A program made the translations under genes and the position numbers. Shown here piece after piece: positions 42,913 through 51,419 of a DNA stretch of 64,000 nucleotides; the stretch's first letter is position 1; every line of letters begins with the position of its first letter. Below the pieces are notes generated by a model that saw only the letters and a program-made list of their open reading frames with translations, did not search any database and was not told the DNA's origin. The DNA comes from Collinsella sp. (GTDB lineage Bacteria; Actinomycetota; Coriobacteriia; Coriobacteriales; Coriobacteriaceae), in the NCBI GenBank assembly GCA_019414245.1, contig DXMK01000006.1, positions 104,761 to 168,760 on the forward strand, given 5' to 3'.

Positions 42913-44256
42913 TTAGTTGGCCATAACACCTTCGGTCCAGGCCTCGACGTCCTCGATACGCAGGACGTTGGCGACCTCGGCCACGCAGTCGACACTGGCA
43001 AGCTCGGCGGCGGCAGCCTGGACGTCCTTCTCGAGTGCGCGGTGCGTCAGGAAGATGACCGAGCAGGCATCGCTGACGCCCGACTTGCCGTCCTCGACCT
43101 GGTTGATGAGCGAGATCGAGATGTTGTGCTTGGCAAAGATGTCGACCGTCTCGGACAGGGCGCCCACGCGGTCGGCGACCTTCAGACGCACATAGTACTT
43201 GGTCTGGAGTTCGTCCATGGGCTTAAAGGCGAGGTTGTGACCATAGGGCTCAATCTCGGGAAGCGGAGCCACGCCGCGGCTGATCTGCTCGGAGAGCGAC
43301 AGGATATCGCCCACGACGGCGCTTGCGGTGGGGAAGGAGCCTGCGCCGGCACCGTAGAACATGGTTTCGCCCACGGCGTCACCCACCACGTAGACGGCGT
43401 TCATGGCGCCGTTGACCTTGGCGAGCATGTGGTCGGCGGGGATCAGCGTGGGATGCACGCGGACGTCGACGCCGGCGTCGGTGTTGCGGGCGATGCCGAG
43501 CAGCTTAATGGTGTAGCCGAGTTCGCGTGCCTGGGCGATGTCCTCGGCGCCGATGGTACGGATGCCCTGCTGGTATACGTCGTCGGTGGTCACACGGGTG
43601 CCAAAGCCGATGGAGGCGAGGATCGCCGTTTTGCTGGCGGCGTCGAAGCCGTCGACGTCGGCGGACGGGTCGGCCTCGGCATAGCCCTTGGCCTGCGCGT
43701 CGGCGAGCACGTCGGCGTAATCGGCACCCTCGGCGTCCATGCGCGACAGGATGTAGTTGGTGGTACCGTTGAGAATACCGGCGATGGTCAGGATCTTGTT
43801 GCCCACCAGGTCGTGCTCAAGCGTGCTCACGATGGGGATGCCGCCGCCGCAGCTGGCCTCGCACTTAATCTGCACGCCGCACGCGCGTGCCTTCTCGGCA
43901 AGCGTCTCGACGTGACGGCCCAGTAGGGCTTTGTTGGCAGAGACGACGTGCTTGCCGTGCTCAAAGGCAGTGGTGAAGATCTCGGTTGCGGGATGCTCAC
44001 CGCCGATCAGCTCGACGACGATGTCGACGGCGGGGTCGCTGACGACGTCGTGCCAGTCACTCGTAAAGGCCTCGCGCTCAATGCCTGCCGCCTCGGCCTG
44101 CTCCCAAGCAAGCGCGCAGGCGCGGGTCAGCTTAAGGTCGATGCCGTAGGCTGCCAGGTACTCATCGTGGTGGCTCTTGATCAGACGGGCCACGCCGCCG
44201 CCGACGGTTCCCAGACCGATCAGACCGACGTTCACGGTGCGCAGGGGTTCGCTCAT
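42913..44256 (-). CDS. hom: Homoserine dehydrogenase with ACT domain
   Basis: A 447-residue enzyme reducing aspartate semialdehyde to homoserine for threonine, methionine and isoleucine synthesis. The NAD(P)-binding loop GLGTVGGG is near residue 15, VSANKALLG follows, the catalytic region has GILNGTTNYILSRM, and the C-terminal ACT domain (about 365-447) begins VRLKVADRVGALSETVDIF, a site for threonine feedback. AAGGAGCTATCT precedes ATG 44256. No T-box or other leader structure is obvious upstream. Confidence 0.95.
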   Translation of the reverse strand: MSEPLRTVNVGLIGLGTVGGGVARLIKSHHDEYLAAYGIDLKLTRACALAWEQAEAAGIEREAFTSDWHDVVSDPAVDIVVELIGGEHPATEIFTTAFEHGKHVVSANKALLGRHVETLAEKARACGVQIKCEASCGGGIPIVSTLEHDLVGNKILTIAGILNGTTNYILSRMDAEGADYADVLADAQAKGYAEADPSADVDGFDAASKTAILASIGFGTRVTTDDVYQQGIRTIGAEDIAQARELGYTIKLLGIARNTDAGVDVRVHPTLIPADHMLAKVNGAMNAVYVVGDAVGETMFYGAGAGSFPTASAVVGDILSLSEQISRGVAPLPEIEPYGHNLAFKPMDELQTKYYVRLKVADRVGALSETVDIFAKHNISISLINQVEDGKSGVSDACSVIFLTHRALEKDVQAAAAELASVDCVAEVANVLRIEDVEAWTEGVMAN

Positions 44257-44470
44257 AGATAGCTCCTTCGTGCATCTTATGGATGGATTAACCGCTTAAA
44301 GGTTGAGTGCATTCTAGCGTGAACCGAGGGCGCGTGCTCGCCAGGCAACAGGAGTCGCACAAAACGGCACCCCCGAAACGCTGCGGAAACATTGGAAACA
44401 CGCTCGCTACAAACGAACTTCCGTAACAAACTGTCAACGTTTGCCCCATAAGGTTTGCCCTGTACCGTAA

Positions 44471-44602
44471 GACGGCATGGGCGGTCCGAGGGCTTCGACA
44501 CTTCTCTTGCCGAGGGCCTGCTGCTCATGACCCCGTTCTCCGACGACGAGAAGAAGAACACCGACTTCGGTGATTCAGGACGGCAAGTACATCGCCGCCT
44601 AA
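44471..44602 (+). pseudogene. Decayed second copy of livJ 3' part
   Basis: GAGGGCTTCGACACTTCTCT and the bases after it match the livJ segment at 45711-45790 nearly base for base (coding EGFDTSLAEGLLLMTPFS). The match then jumps, through a deletion of roughly 240 bases, to the livJ C-terminus (DGKYxxA then stop), now in another frame. A one-codon loss in the DDEK region and the frame change rule out a working protein. The arrangement implies an old tandem duplication of livJ that has mostly been deleted. Confidence 0.85.
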
Positions 44603-44757
44603 ATGCGCGTAAAACGCGACCGGTGAGGCTGTTTTATTCAGGGCAGGGACGCTTGTAACGGAATGGAAACATTACTTTTACATAATAAAGTGGCAATACT
44701 GCATAAAGTACTAGAAATACGCAGAACTATGGATAAATGAACAAATCCAAAGAAAAG

Positions 44758-44785
44758 TTGAAATAATCGCCACTTTTCCTAACTA
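44758..44785 (+). promoter_or_regulatory. Candidate promoter of the liv operon
   Basis: TTGAAA and TAACTA are separated by 16 bases inside the A+T-rich tract 90 bases upstream of livJ. This is a plausible sigma-A-type site from sequence only; TATTTT at 44796 is a rival -10. Confidence 0.4.
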
Positions 44786-44873
44786 AAGCGTCTACTATTT
44801 TGCGAACGCCGAACACGGCGAAGGATGGCCTGTCGGGCAACCGAAACCCGACGAGATTTGAGAGGAGAGCCGC

Positions 44874-46061
44874 ATGTCGAGCCTCACCGGTAAGTCATTG
44901 AACCCTGTTATGAATCGCAGGAGCGTTATCGCGAGCGCAGCAGGTCTGGGGGCGATGTCCATTCTAGCTGGCTGCTCCTCCAACGGCGGCGACAGCGGTT
45001 CCGCTTCGAGCGACGCTTCGTTTAAGATCGGCACCATCGGCCCGCTGACCGGCGCCAACGCGTCCTACGGCAAGTCCGTTACCCAGGGTGTCGAGCTTGG
45101 CTGCAAGGATTTTTCGACCAAGGAGCTGCCGCTTGCCAGCAAGGCCGAGGATGACCAGGCCGATGGCGAGAAGGCCGTCAACGCCTTCAACACCCTGCTC
45201 GACTGGGGCATGCAGGCCCTCGTCGGCCCGACTACCACGGGTGCGTCGGTTGCCGTTGCCGCAGAGTGTGGTAACGACCCCAAGACGTTCATGATCACCC
45301 CGTCCGCGTCCTCCGAGGACGTTACCGACGGCAAGGATTGCGTCTTCCAGGTTTGCTTCACCGACCCCAACCAGGGTGTCAACGCTGCCAAGTTCCTGGC
45401 GCAGAAGTATGCGGACGAGAAGTTCGTGCTGTTCTATAACTCCGGCGACGCCTATTCTTCGGGCATCGCAGATTCCTTTAAGGCCCAGGCCGCTGAGTCC
45501 AAGCTCGAGATTGTTGACGAGGAGACCTTTAAGGACGACTCCGCCACGAGCTTTACCAACCAGCTGACCAAGGCCAAGCAGGCCGGCGCCACCATGATCT
45601 TTGCGCCGATCTACTACACGCCGGCGTCCGTCCTGCTCAAGAACGCCAAGGACATGGGCTACGACGTCAAGATGATGGGCTGCGATGGCATGGACGGCAT
45701 CCTGGGCGTTGAGGGCTTCGATACCTCTCTTGCCGAGGGTCTGCTGCTCATGACTCCGTTCTCCGCCGACGACGAGAAGAACGCCGACTTCGTCAACGCT
45801 TACAAGGATAAGTACGGCGATACCCCCGACCAGTTTGCCGCCGACGCCTACGACGGCGTGCACGCGGTGGCCGAGGCCGTCAAGGAGGCCGGTCTTGGTG
45901 TCGACGCCGACCCGACCGAGGTCGCCGAGAAGCTGTCCAAGGCTATGCTCAAGATTACCGTTGATGGTCTGACCGGCAAGCTCACCTGGAACGATAAGGG
46001 CCAGGTCCAGAAGGAGCCCACGGCGTACGTCATCACCGACGGCAAGTACGTACAGGCCTAA
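44874..46061 (+). CDS. livJ: Branched-chain amino acid ABC transporter substrate-binding lipoprotein
   Basis: A 395-residue LivJ-type periplasmic-binding-fold protein. A twin-basic N-terminus (NRRSVIASAAGLG) leads to a lipobox with Cys near residue 34 (SILAGC), so it is a membrane-anchored lipoprotein; the mature protein begins with a Ser/Gly-rich tether. The binding domain starts FKIGTIGPLTGANASYGKS and includes GPTTTGASVAVA and SASSEDVTDGKDCVFQVC. AGGAGAG precedes ATG 44874. It feeds the LivHMGF complex encoded next; ligands should be Leu/Ile/Val or related amino acids. Confidence 0.95.
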   Translation: MSSLTGKSLNPVMNRRSVIASAAGLGAMSILAGCSSNGGDSGSASSDASFKIGTIGPLTGANASYGKSVTQGVELGCKDFSTKELPLASKAEDDQADGEKAVNAFNTLLDWGMQALVGPTTTGASVAVAAECGNDPKTFMITPSASSEDVTDGKDCVFQVCFTDPNQGVNAAKFLAQKYADEKFVLFYNSGDAYSSGIADSFKAQAAESKLEIVDEETFKDDSATSFTNQLTKAKQAGATMIFAPIYYTPASVLLKNAKDMGYDVKMMGCDGMDGILGVEGFDTSLAEGLLLMTPFSADDEKNADFVNAYKDKYGDTPDQFAADAYDGVHAVAEAVKEAGLGVDADPTEVAEKLSKAMLKITVDGLTGKLTWNDKGQVQKEPTAYVITDGKYVQA

Positions 46062-46092
46062 TTGGCCGCCTTACATAGAGCGGTTTTGATCC

Positions 46093-46124
46093 CAAGCAGG
46101 GGAGGTTTTGGCCTTCCCTGCTTG
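46093..46124 (+). other. Intercistronic stem-loop between livJ and livH
   Basis: CAAGCAGGGGAGG pairs with CCTTCCCTGCTTG (one G-U) over a 6-base loop, with no U-run after it. In ABC operons such stems after the binding-protein gene often stabilise its mRNA and reduce read-through, giving more binding protein than permease; that role is inferred. Confidence 0.65.
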
Positions 46125-46133
46125 CTTGGTATC

Positions 46134-46160
46134 TAGGGACAGTGTAACGTCCCTGTTTCA
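46134..46160. repeat. GGGACAG-type palindromic element (copy 3)
   Basis: AGGGAC and GTCCCT flank a short loop (AGTGTAAC), with GGGACAG at the left and its counterpart TCCCTGT at the right. It is the smallest of the four GGGAC-containing palindromes in the window and lies right after the livJ-livH stem-loop. Confidence 0.45.
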
Positions 46161-46200
46161 TACATCAACTGGAAACCTATTCGAAAGGGGGATGTGGAAC

Positions 46201-47082
46201 ATGACGGTCTTTATCCAATACCTGGTCAACGGCCTGTCCATGGGCAGCGTCTACGCCATCATCGCGTTGGGCTACACCATGGTCTACGGTATCGCCAAGA
46301 TGCTCAACTTCGCTCACGGCGATGTCATCATGGTCGGTGCCTATGTCTCGTTCTGCGCCACGTCGTATCTCGGCCTCCCGGGCTGGGCATCTGTAGTTCT
46401 CTCTTGTGTGGTCTGCACGGTTCTCGGTGTTCTCATTGAGGGTCTGGCCTATAAGCCGCTGCGCCAAGCAGGCCCGCTGGCCGTTCTGATCACGGCCATC
46501 GGCGTGTCTTACTTCCTGCAGAACGCCGCGCAGCTTCTGTGGGGCGCCACGCCCAAGAACTTCACTTCGCTCGTCACCTTCCCGGTGCCGGAGTTCTTGG
46601 CCAAGTTTAACGTAAGCGCCGTCTCGCTCGTCACTATCGTCGCCTGCCTGGTTATCATGGCCGGCCTGATGTTCTTTACAGGTAAGACCAAGATGGGCAA
46701 GGCCATGCGCGCTGTGTCCGAGGACAAGGCCGCCGCTCAGCTCATGGGCATCAACGTCAACCGCACCATCTCGATGACGTTCGCCATCGGCTCCGCCCTT
46801 GCCGCCATCGCCGGCGTGCTCCTGTGCTCCTACTCGCCGGTGTTGCAGCCCACCACGGGCGCCATGCCTGGCATCAAGGCCTTCGACGCTGCCGTTTTCG
46901 GCGGCATCGGCTCCATCCCCGGTGCCTTTGTCGGCGGTATTCTCATCGGCATCATCGAGGCGATGGCGCAGGCTTACATTTCCACGAGCCTTGCCAACTC
47001 CATCGTCTTTGGTGTTTTGATCATCGTCCTGCTCGTCAAGCCTGCCGGCCTCTTGGGCAAGTACGTCCCCGAGAAGGTGTAG
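46201..47082 (+). CDS. livH: Branched-chain amino acid ABC permease LivH
   Basis: A 293-residue inner-membrane permease with eight or so helices: YLVNGLSMGSVYAIIALGYTMVYGI at the start, FAHGDVIMVGAY, and the cytoplasmic coupling block TKMGKAMRAVSEDKAAAQLMGINVNR that contacts the ATPases. ATG 46201 follows AAAGGGGG; an ATG three codons earlier sits on that site. It pairs with LivM to form the membrane channel. Confidence 0.95.
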   Translation: MTVFIQYLVNGLSMGSVYAIIALGYTMVYGIAKMLNFAHGDVIMVGAYVSFCATSYLGLPGWASVVLSCVVCTVLGVLIEGLAYKPLRQAGPLAVLITAIGVSYFLQNAAQLLWGATPKNFTSLVTFPVPEFLAKFNVSAVSLVTIVACLVIMAGLMFFTGKTKMGKAMRAVSEDKAAAQLMGINVNRTISMTFAIGSALAAIAGVLLCSYSPVLQPTTGAMPGIKAFDAAVFGGIGSIPGAFVGGILIGIIEAMAQAYISTSLANSIVFGVLIIVLLVKPAGLLGKYVPEKV

Positions 47083-47091
47083 GTGAGCGTT

Positions 47092-48171
47092 ATGAAGTTT
47101 CTTAAAGACAAGCAGACGCGTCACGACTTTGTCACGTACGCCATGTGCGTTGTGGCGTTCGCCATCGTGTTCTTTATGCAGTCCAACCACATGATCCCGC
47201 GCATGATCGCCGGTCAGCTGGTTCCCATCACGGCCTATATCGTCATGGCCATCTCCCTTAACCTCGTCGTCGGCATCGCGGGCGACTTGTCGCTGGGCCA
47301 CGCGGGCTTTATGAGCGTCGGTGCCTATACGGGCATCGTCACTGCCGTCGCGCTGGAGAGCACCGTTCCGTCCGATCCGATGCGTCTGATCATCAGCATT
47401 GTGGTCGGCGCTATCGCCGCTGGCATCTTGGGCTTCTTGATCGGCATCCCGGTCCTGCGCCTGAGCGGCGACTATCTGGCCATCGTGACCCTGGCTTTTG
47501 GCGAGATCATCAAAGAGGTCGTCACCTGCCTCATTGTGGGCGTCGATTCCCGCGGCCTGCATGTGATCTTTAACATCACGGGTAACTCCACGATCGACGA
47601 CCTGCACCTGCTCGAGGACGGCACCGCCATCATCAAGGGCGCGCAGGGCGCATCGGGCGTGTCGACCTATTCGACCTTCCTTGCCGGCGCAATCCTGGTT
47701 ATGGTCGCGCTCGTGATTGTGCTCAACCTGGTTCGCAGCCGTACCGGTCGTGCCATTATTGCCGTGCGCGACAACAAGATCGCTGCCGAGTCTGTGGGCA
47801 TCTCCGTCACCCAGTACCGCATGATCGCCTTCGTGGTTTCCGCTGCCCTCGCCGGCGCTGCCGGAGCCCTGTTCGGCGGTAACTTCTCGCAGCTTTCCGC
47901 CACTAAGTTCGACTTCAATACGTCCATCCTCATTCTGGTGTTCGTGGTCCTCGGCGGCCTGGGCAATATGCGCGGCTCCGTTATCGCCGCGGCGCTGCTC
48001 ACGGTGCTCCCCGAGCTGCTCCGTCAGTTCTCGGACTACCGCATGCTCATCTACGCCATCGTGTTGATTCTGGTCATGGTCTTTACTAACAACCCACAGC
48101 TCAAGGCGTTCTTCGCACGCATTAAGGACCGCTTTGCTTCCAAGAAGGAGGTGGCAGCCGATGCCCAGTAA
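47092..48171 (+). CDS. livM: Branched-chain amino acid ABC permease LivM
   Basis: A 359-residue permease: the conserved ISLNLVVGIAGDLSLGHAGFMSVGAYTG block, GDYLAIVTLAFGEIIK and the coupling segment TGRAIIAVRDNKIAAESVGISVTQYR. ATG 47092 follows AGGTGAG; a GTG three codons earlier is less favoured. A roughly 35-residue loop about residues 150-185 (NITGNSTIDDLHLLEDG) is an extra extracellular stretch of the kind found in some LivM proteins. The 3' end overlaps livG by 11 bases. Confidence 0.95.
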   Translation: MKFLKDKQTRHDFVTYAMCVVAFAIVFFMQSNHMIPRMIAGQLVPITAYIVMAISLNLVVGIAGDLSLGHAGFMSVGAYTGIVTAVALESTVPSDPMRLIISIVVGAIAAGILGFLIGIPVLRLSGDYLAIVTLAFGEIIKEVVTCLIVGVDSRGLHVIFNITGNSTIDDLHLLEDGTAIIKGAQGASGVSTYSTFLAGAILVMVALVIVLNLVRSRTGRAIIAVRDNKIAAESVGISVTQYRMIAFVVSAALAGAAGALFGGNFSQLSATKFDFNTSILILVFVVLGGLGNMRGSVIAAALLTVLPELLRQFSDYRMLIYAIVLILVMVFTNNPQLKAFFARIKDRFASKKEVAADAQ

Positions 48172-49021
48172 ATTTGAGTTCAAGAAGGGCAAGATGGTCC
48201 CGTATCCTTCTGGCGCCATCGTTCCCGATCGTGACCTGGGCGAGCGCCCTGCACTCGAGTGCATCCACCTGGGCATTGAGTTCGGTGGCCTTAAGGCAGT
48301 CGACGACTTTAGCCTGACTATCGGCAAGACCGAGATCGCCGGTCTGATCGGTCCCAACGGCGCCGGCAAGACCACGGTCTTCAACCTGCTCACCAAGGTG
48401 TACCAGCCCACGCATGGCACCATCCTGCTCGACGGCGAGGACACCTCGGGCAAGTCGGTCTACCAGGTCAACCGCATGGGTATTGCCCGTACCTTCCAGA
48501 ACATTCGCCTATTCAACACCATGACGGTGGAGGATAACGTCAAGGTCGGCCTGCATAACCAGGAGCGTTACTCCGGCTTTGAGGGCGTGCTGCGCCTGCC
48601 GACGTATTGGAAGCACGAGAAGGCTGCTCACGAGCGCGCCATGGAGCTGCTGTCCATCTTTGATATGGAGCATCTGGCAAACGAGCAGGCCGGATCGCTG
48701 CCTTACGGCGCACAGCGTCGTCTGGAGATCGTCCGCGCGCTTGCCACCAACCCCAAGCTGCTGCTGCTCGATGAGCCTGCCGCCGGCATGAACCCGTCCG
48801 AGACCGCGGAGCTTATGGAGAACATCGTCAAGATTCGTGACACCTTCGGCATCGCCATCATGCTTATCGAGCATGATATGTCGCTCGTTATGAACATCTG
48901 CGAGGGCATCTGCGTGCTCAACTTTGGCAAGGTCATTGCCAAGGGTACGGCCGAGGAGATCCAGAACAACGACGCCGTTATCGAGGCATATCTGGGCAAG
49001 CAGGATAAGGGGGAGAACTAA
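48161..49021 (+). CDS. livG: Branched-chain amino acid ABC ATPase LivG
   Basis: A 286-residue ABC ATPase: Walker A GPNGAGKTT, Q-loop RTFQNIRLF, signature LPYGAQRRLEI (SYGxQR in place of LSGGQ, usual for LivG), Walker B LLLLDEPAAGMNPSE and H-loop LIEHDM. The first 30 residues form an extra N-terminal extension (MPSKFEFKKGKMVPYPSG) before the domain starts. AAGGAGG precedes ATG 48161, inside the livM end. Confidence 0.95.
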   Translation: MPSKFEFKKGKMVPYPSGAIVPDRDLGERPALECIHLGIEFGGLKAVDDFSLTIGKTEIAGLIGPNGAGKTTVFNLLTKVYQPTHGTILLDGEDTSGKSVYQVNRMGIARTFQNIRLFNTMTVEDNVKVGLHNQERYSGFEGVLRLPTYWKHEKAAHERAMELLSIFDMEHLANEQAGSLPYGAQRRLEIVRALATNPKLLLLDEPAAGMNPSETAELMENIVKIRDTFGIAIMLIEHDMSLVMNICEGICVLNFGKVIAKGTAEEIQNNDAVIEAYLGKQDKGEN

Positions 49022-49735
49022 ATGGCAGAGCCGATGCTTTCCGTCTACAACATCAACGTCTGGTACGGCGCCATCCACGCCATCAAGGACATCTCCTTTA
49101 ACGTCAACGAGGGCGAGATCGTGGCCTTGATTGGTGCCAACGGCGCCGGCAAGTCCACGACGCTTAAGACCGTCTCGGGCCTGCTGCGTTCCAAGACCGG
49201 CTCCATCAAGTTTATGGGCGAGGACATTACCCATACGCCTGCCGACAAGCTGGTGGGCAAGGGCCTGGCTCAGGTTCCCGAGGGCCGTCGCGCCTTTTTG
49301 CAGATGACGGTCGAGGAGAACCTGGAAATGGGTGCCTATACGCAGCCCAAGTCCACGGTGGCTCCGGGCCTCGAGCGCGTCTACGAGCAGTTCCCGCGCC
49401 TAAAGGAGCGCCGTCGCCAGGTCGCCGGCACCCTTTCGGGCGGCGAGCAGCAGATGCTCGTTATGGGCCGCGCCCTTATGAGCAACCCTAAGCTGCTCAT
49501 GCTCGATGAGCCCTCCATGGGTCTGGCGCCGATTCTGATTGAGCAGATCTTCCAGATCGTCGAGGACCTGCACAAGGCCGGCACCACGGTGCTTCTGGTC
49601 GAGCAGAACGCGCAGATGGCACTTTCCATCGCTACACGCGGCTATGTACTCGAGACCGGCAAGATCACCATGACCGGCACCGGTCAAGAGCTGCTGCACG
49701 ACGACAACGTCCGCAAAGCCTACCTCGGAGGCTAA
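49022..49735 (+). CDS. livF: Branched-chain amino acid ABC ATPase LivF
   Basis: A 237-residue ABC ATPase starting directly after the livG stop (GGGGGAG upstream). Walker A is GANGAGKSTT, the Q-loop region QVPEGRRAF, signature LSGGEQQMLVMG, Walker B LLMLDEPSMGLAP and H-region LLVEQN. It partners LivG to drive LivHM. A strong terminator ends the operon. Confidence 0.96.
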   Translation: MAEPMLSVYNINVWYGAIHAIKDISFNVNEGEIVALIGANGAGKSTTLKTVSGLLRSKTGSIKFMGEDITHTPADKLVGKGLAQVPEGRRAFLQMTVEENLEMGAYTQPKSTVAPGLERVYEQFPRLKERRRQVAGTLSGGEQQMLVMGRALMSNPKLLMLDEPSMGLAPILIEQIFQIVEDLHKAGTTVLLVEQNAQMALSIATRGYVLETGKITMTGTGQELLHDDNVRKAYLGG

Positions 49736-49745
49736 CCCACCTAAC

Positions 49746-49783
49746 AAAAGGGGCGCTGACTATCTCAGTCAGCGCCCCTTTTT
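49746..49783 (+). terminator. Intrinsic terminator after the liv operon
   Basis: AAAAGGGGCGCTGACT pairs perfectly with AGTCAGCGCCCCTTTT over a 5-base loop, followed by T. It is 11 bases after the livF stop. Confidence 0.95.
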
Positions 49784-49852
49784 AAGTTGCGGTGAAATAG
49801 GGACTGAATACGGGCTCCAGAGGCCAAAAGAGTCCCTATTCCACCGCAACTT
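49784..49852. repeat. GGGAC-type palindromic element (copy 4), long arms
   Basis: 22-bp arms (49784-49805 and 49831-49852) pair with 21 of 22 matches around a 25-base loop; the left arm ends AATAGGGACT. It follows the liv terminator directly and precedes cutC. It is the longest of the four palindromes sharing a GGGAC core. Confidence 0.65.
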
Positions 49853-49910
49853 CATGGGGATGTGTGACAATGCCCGTCGGAAAACATCTGCTGTCTTTGG
49901 GGGCCTATCT

Positions 49911-50588
49911 ATGCTGTACGAGTTTTGTGCCGAGAACTTTGAGCGGGTGCCGGCGGCTATCGAGGCCGGTGCGGGGCGCATCGAGCTGTGCGATAACCTT
50001 GCCGTCGGTGGTACCACGCCCTCGGCCGGCGTTATCAGCGCTACGACCAACTATGCCCACGAACACGATGCACGGGTGATGTGCATGATCCGTCCGCGTG
50101 GCGGCGACTTTCACTACAACCAGGATGAGCTGCGCATGATGGAGATGGACCTGGGCCTTGCTGTGAGTGCCGGCGTTGACGGCCTGGTCTTTGGCTGCTG
50201 CAAGCCCTGTGCCGGCGGCTGGGCGCTCGACGAGCTCACCCTCGGCGCCTTCGTTATGGCTACGGGCTGCGCGACCGAGGAGTGCAAGCGCGAGCCCCTT
50301 GACATCACCTTCCACATGGCATTTGACCAGCTCTCGCCCGAGGCTCAGCTCGATGCGATTGATACACTTGCCGATTGCGGCGTTACGCGCATTCTGACGC
50401 ACGGTGGTGCTGCCGGTACGTCGATCGAGGACAACTTCGAAAACCTGGCCCGCTTGATTGAGTACGCGGGCGATCGTTTGACCATCCTTCCAGGCGGCGG
50501 CATTACCACGGCAAATCGCGACGCGGTCGCGGCGGCGCTAGGCGTCTCCGAGCTCCATGGAACCAAGATCGTGCCGCTGGAGGCGTAG
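49911..50588 (+). CDS. cutC: CutC family protein
   Basis: A 225-residue TIM-barrel protein of the CutC family, first linked to copper handling. Conserved blocks are FCAENFERVPAAIEAGAGRIELCDNL, GGTTPSAGVI, MIRPRGGDF, VDGLVFGC and ITFHMAFDQ followed by RILTHGGA and ILPGGGIT. ATG 49911 follows GGGGGC; an upstream ATG at 49854 lies in the palindrome and has no ribosome site. The exact reaction of CutC proteins is unresolved. It is 3 bases from the next gene, so the two are likely co-transcribed. Confidence 0.92.
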   Translation: MLYEFCAENFERVPAAIEAGAGRIELCDNLAVGGTTPSAGVISATTNYAHEHDARVMCMIRPRGGDFHYNQDELRMMEMDLGLAVSAGVDGLVFGCCKPCAGGWALDELTLGAFVMATGCATEECKREPLDITFHMAFDQLSPEAQLDAIDTLADCGVTRILTHGGAAGTSIEDNFENLARLIEYAGDRLTILPGGGITTANRDAVAAALGVSELHGTKIVPLEA

Positions 50589-50591
50589 TCC

Positions 50592-51389
50592 GTGGCGCTG
50601 GTATTTGACGTTCAGCAGGCGAACGGCAAGCCCGACGATAACCGTCGCCCTGGCACCGCGTGCCCCTTTTGCGACACGGAGGGGCTCGCCAACATCATCC
50701 AGCGCGATGGTGACTGCATCTGGCTCGAGAATAAGTTCAAGACCTTGCGGGCCACCCGTCAGACCGTATTGATCGAGTCGGCCAATCACGACGCCGACCT
50801 GGTGACCTATGAACCGGATGAGCTGCATCATGTGATGCGGTTTGCCCTGGGCTGTTGGCAGCAGATGATCGATTCCCAACAGTACCGCAGTGTGCTCATG
50901 TACAAGAACAAAGGCCCGCTTTCGGGCGGCAGCCTCGTCCATCCACACATGCAGATTGTGGGCTTGGAACAGGAGGACGGCTATGCGGCGTTGACCTCAG
51001 CCAACTTTGAAGGCATCAATGTCTGGCAACAGGGGAGAATCTCGGTCAACATCTCAACCGAGCCAATCATGGGATTCTTCGAGGTCAACGTCTCGGCTCC
51101 GCAGGGAATCGCCGCCAGCGATGACACGAGAGACCAAGCCGAGACGGACCTCTTCGCCGATGCGATTCAGGTGGCCCTGCGCTATATCCTGAACGAGCAC
51201 CATGGTGGTCGCGCAGAGTCGTACAACTTGTTTTTCTATCACTTGGGCGGTCGGACCATTGCCAAGGCGCTTCCACGTTGGGTGGTTTCGCCCTACTTTG
51301 TGGGCTATCGTTTGGCCCAGGTCAATGCCGAGACGACGCTCGATATCGATGCTGAGCGCCTGCGCGCACGCCTGGAGGCGCTTGCATAG
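50592..51389 (+). CDS. DUF4931 / GalT-like HIT-superfamily protein
   Basis: A 265-residue protein starting at GTG 50592 with GGAGG eight bases upstream, 3 bases after cutC. An N-terminal zinc knuckle (CPFCDTEG), NKFKTLRATRQTVLIE and the H-P-H of SLVHPHMQI match the GalT branch of the HIT superfamily, in which a histidine forms a nucleotidyl intermediate. A C-terminal part continues to 265. It probably transfers or hydrolyses a nucleoside monophosphate, but the sugar or partner is unknown. The pairing with cutC is unexplained. Confidence 0.8.
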   Translation: MALVFDVQQANGKPDDNRRPGTACPFCDTEGLANIIQRDGDCIWLENKFKTLRATRQTVLIESANHDADLVTYEPDELHHVMRFALGCWQQMIDSQQYRSVLMYKNKGPLSGGSLVHPHMQIVGLEQEDGYAALTSANFEGINVWQQGRISVNISTEPIMGFFEVNVSAPQGIAASDDTRDQAETDLFADAIQVALRYILNEHHGGRAESYNLFFYHLGGRTIAKALPRWVVSPYFVGYRLAQVNAETTLDIDAERLRARLEALA

Positions 51390-51419
51390 CCAAGGGCTCG
51401 GCCTCGCGCCTGTGGCTGG

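Larger units (their letters stand above)
44257..44873. other. 617-bp gap with livJ remnant and A+T-rich promoter tract
   Basis: The left part is ordinary spacer; 44471-44602 is a livJ pseudogene fragment (listed separately). From 44640 to 44800 the sequence becomes clearly A+T-rich, unlike the rest of the window. The final 80 bases hold two small hairpins (CGCCG/CGGCG near 44806 and GTCGGG/CCCGAC near 44839) in front of the livJ ribosome site AGGAGAG, so the livJ mRNA has a structured leader. Confidence 0.55.

Noticed and set aside
44455..44658. A 67-codon + strand ORF upstream of livJ
   Set aside because: It only reads through the livJ remnant; the second half is in the wrong frame compared with livJ.
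46177..48453. A 758-codon minus-strand open frame across livH-livM
   Set aside because: Antisense shadow of the liv operon; composition dominated by Asp/His/Gly with no domain and no ribosome site.
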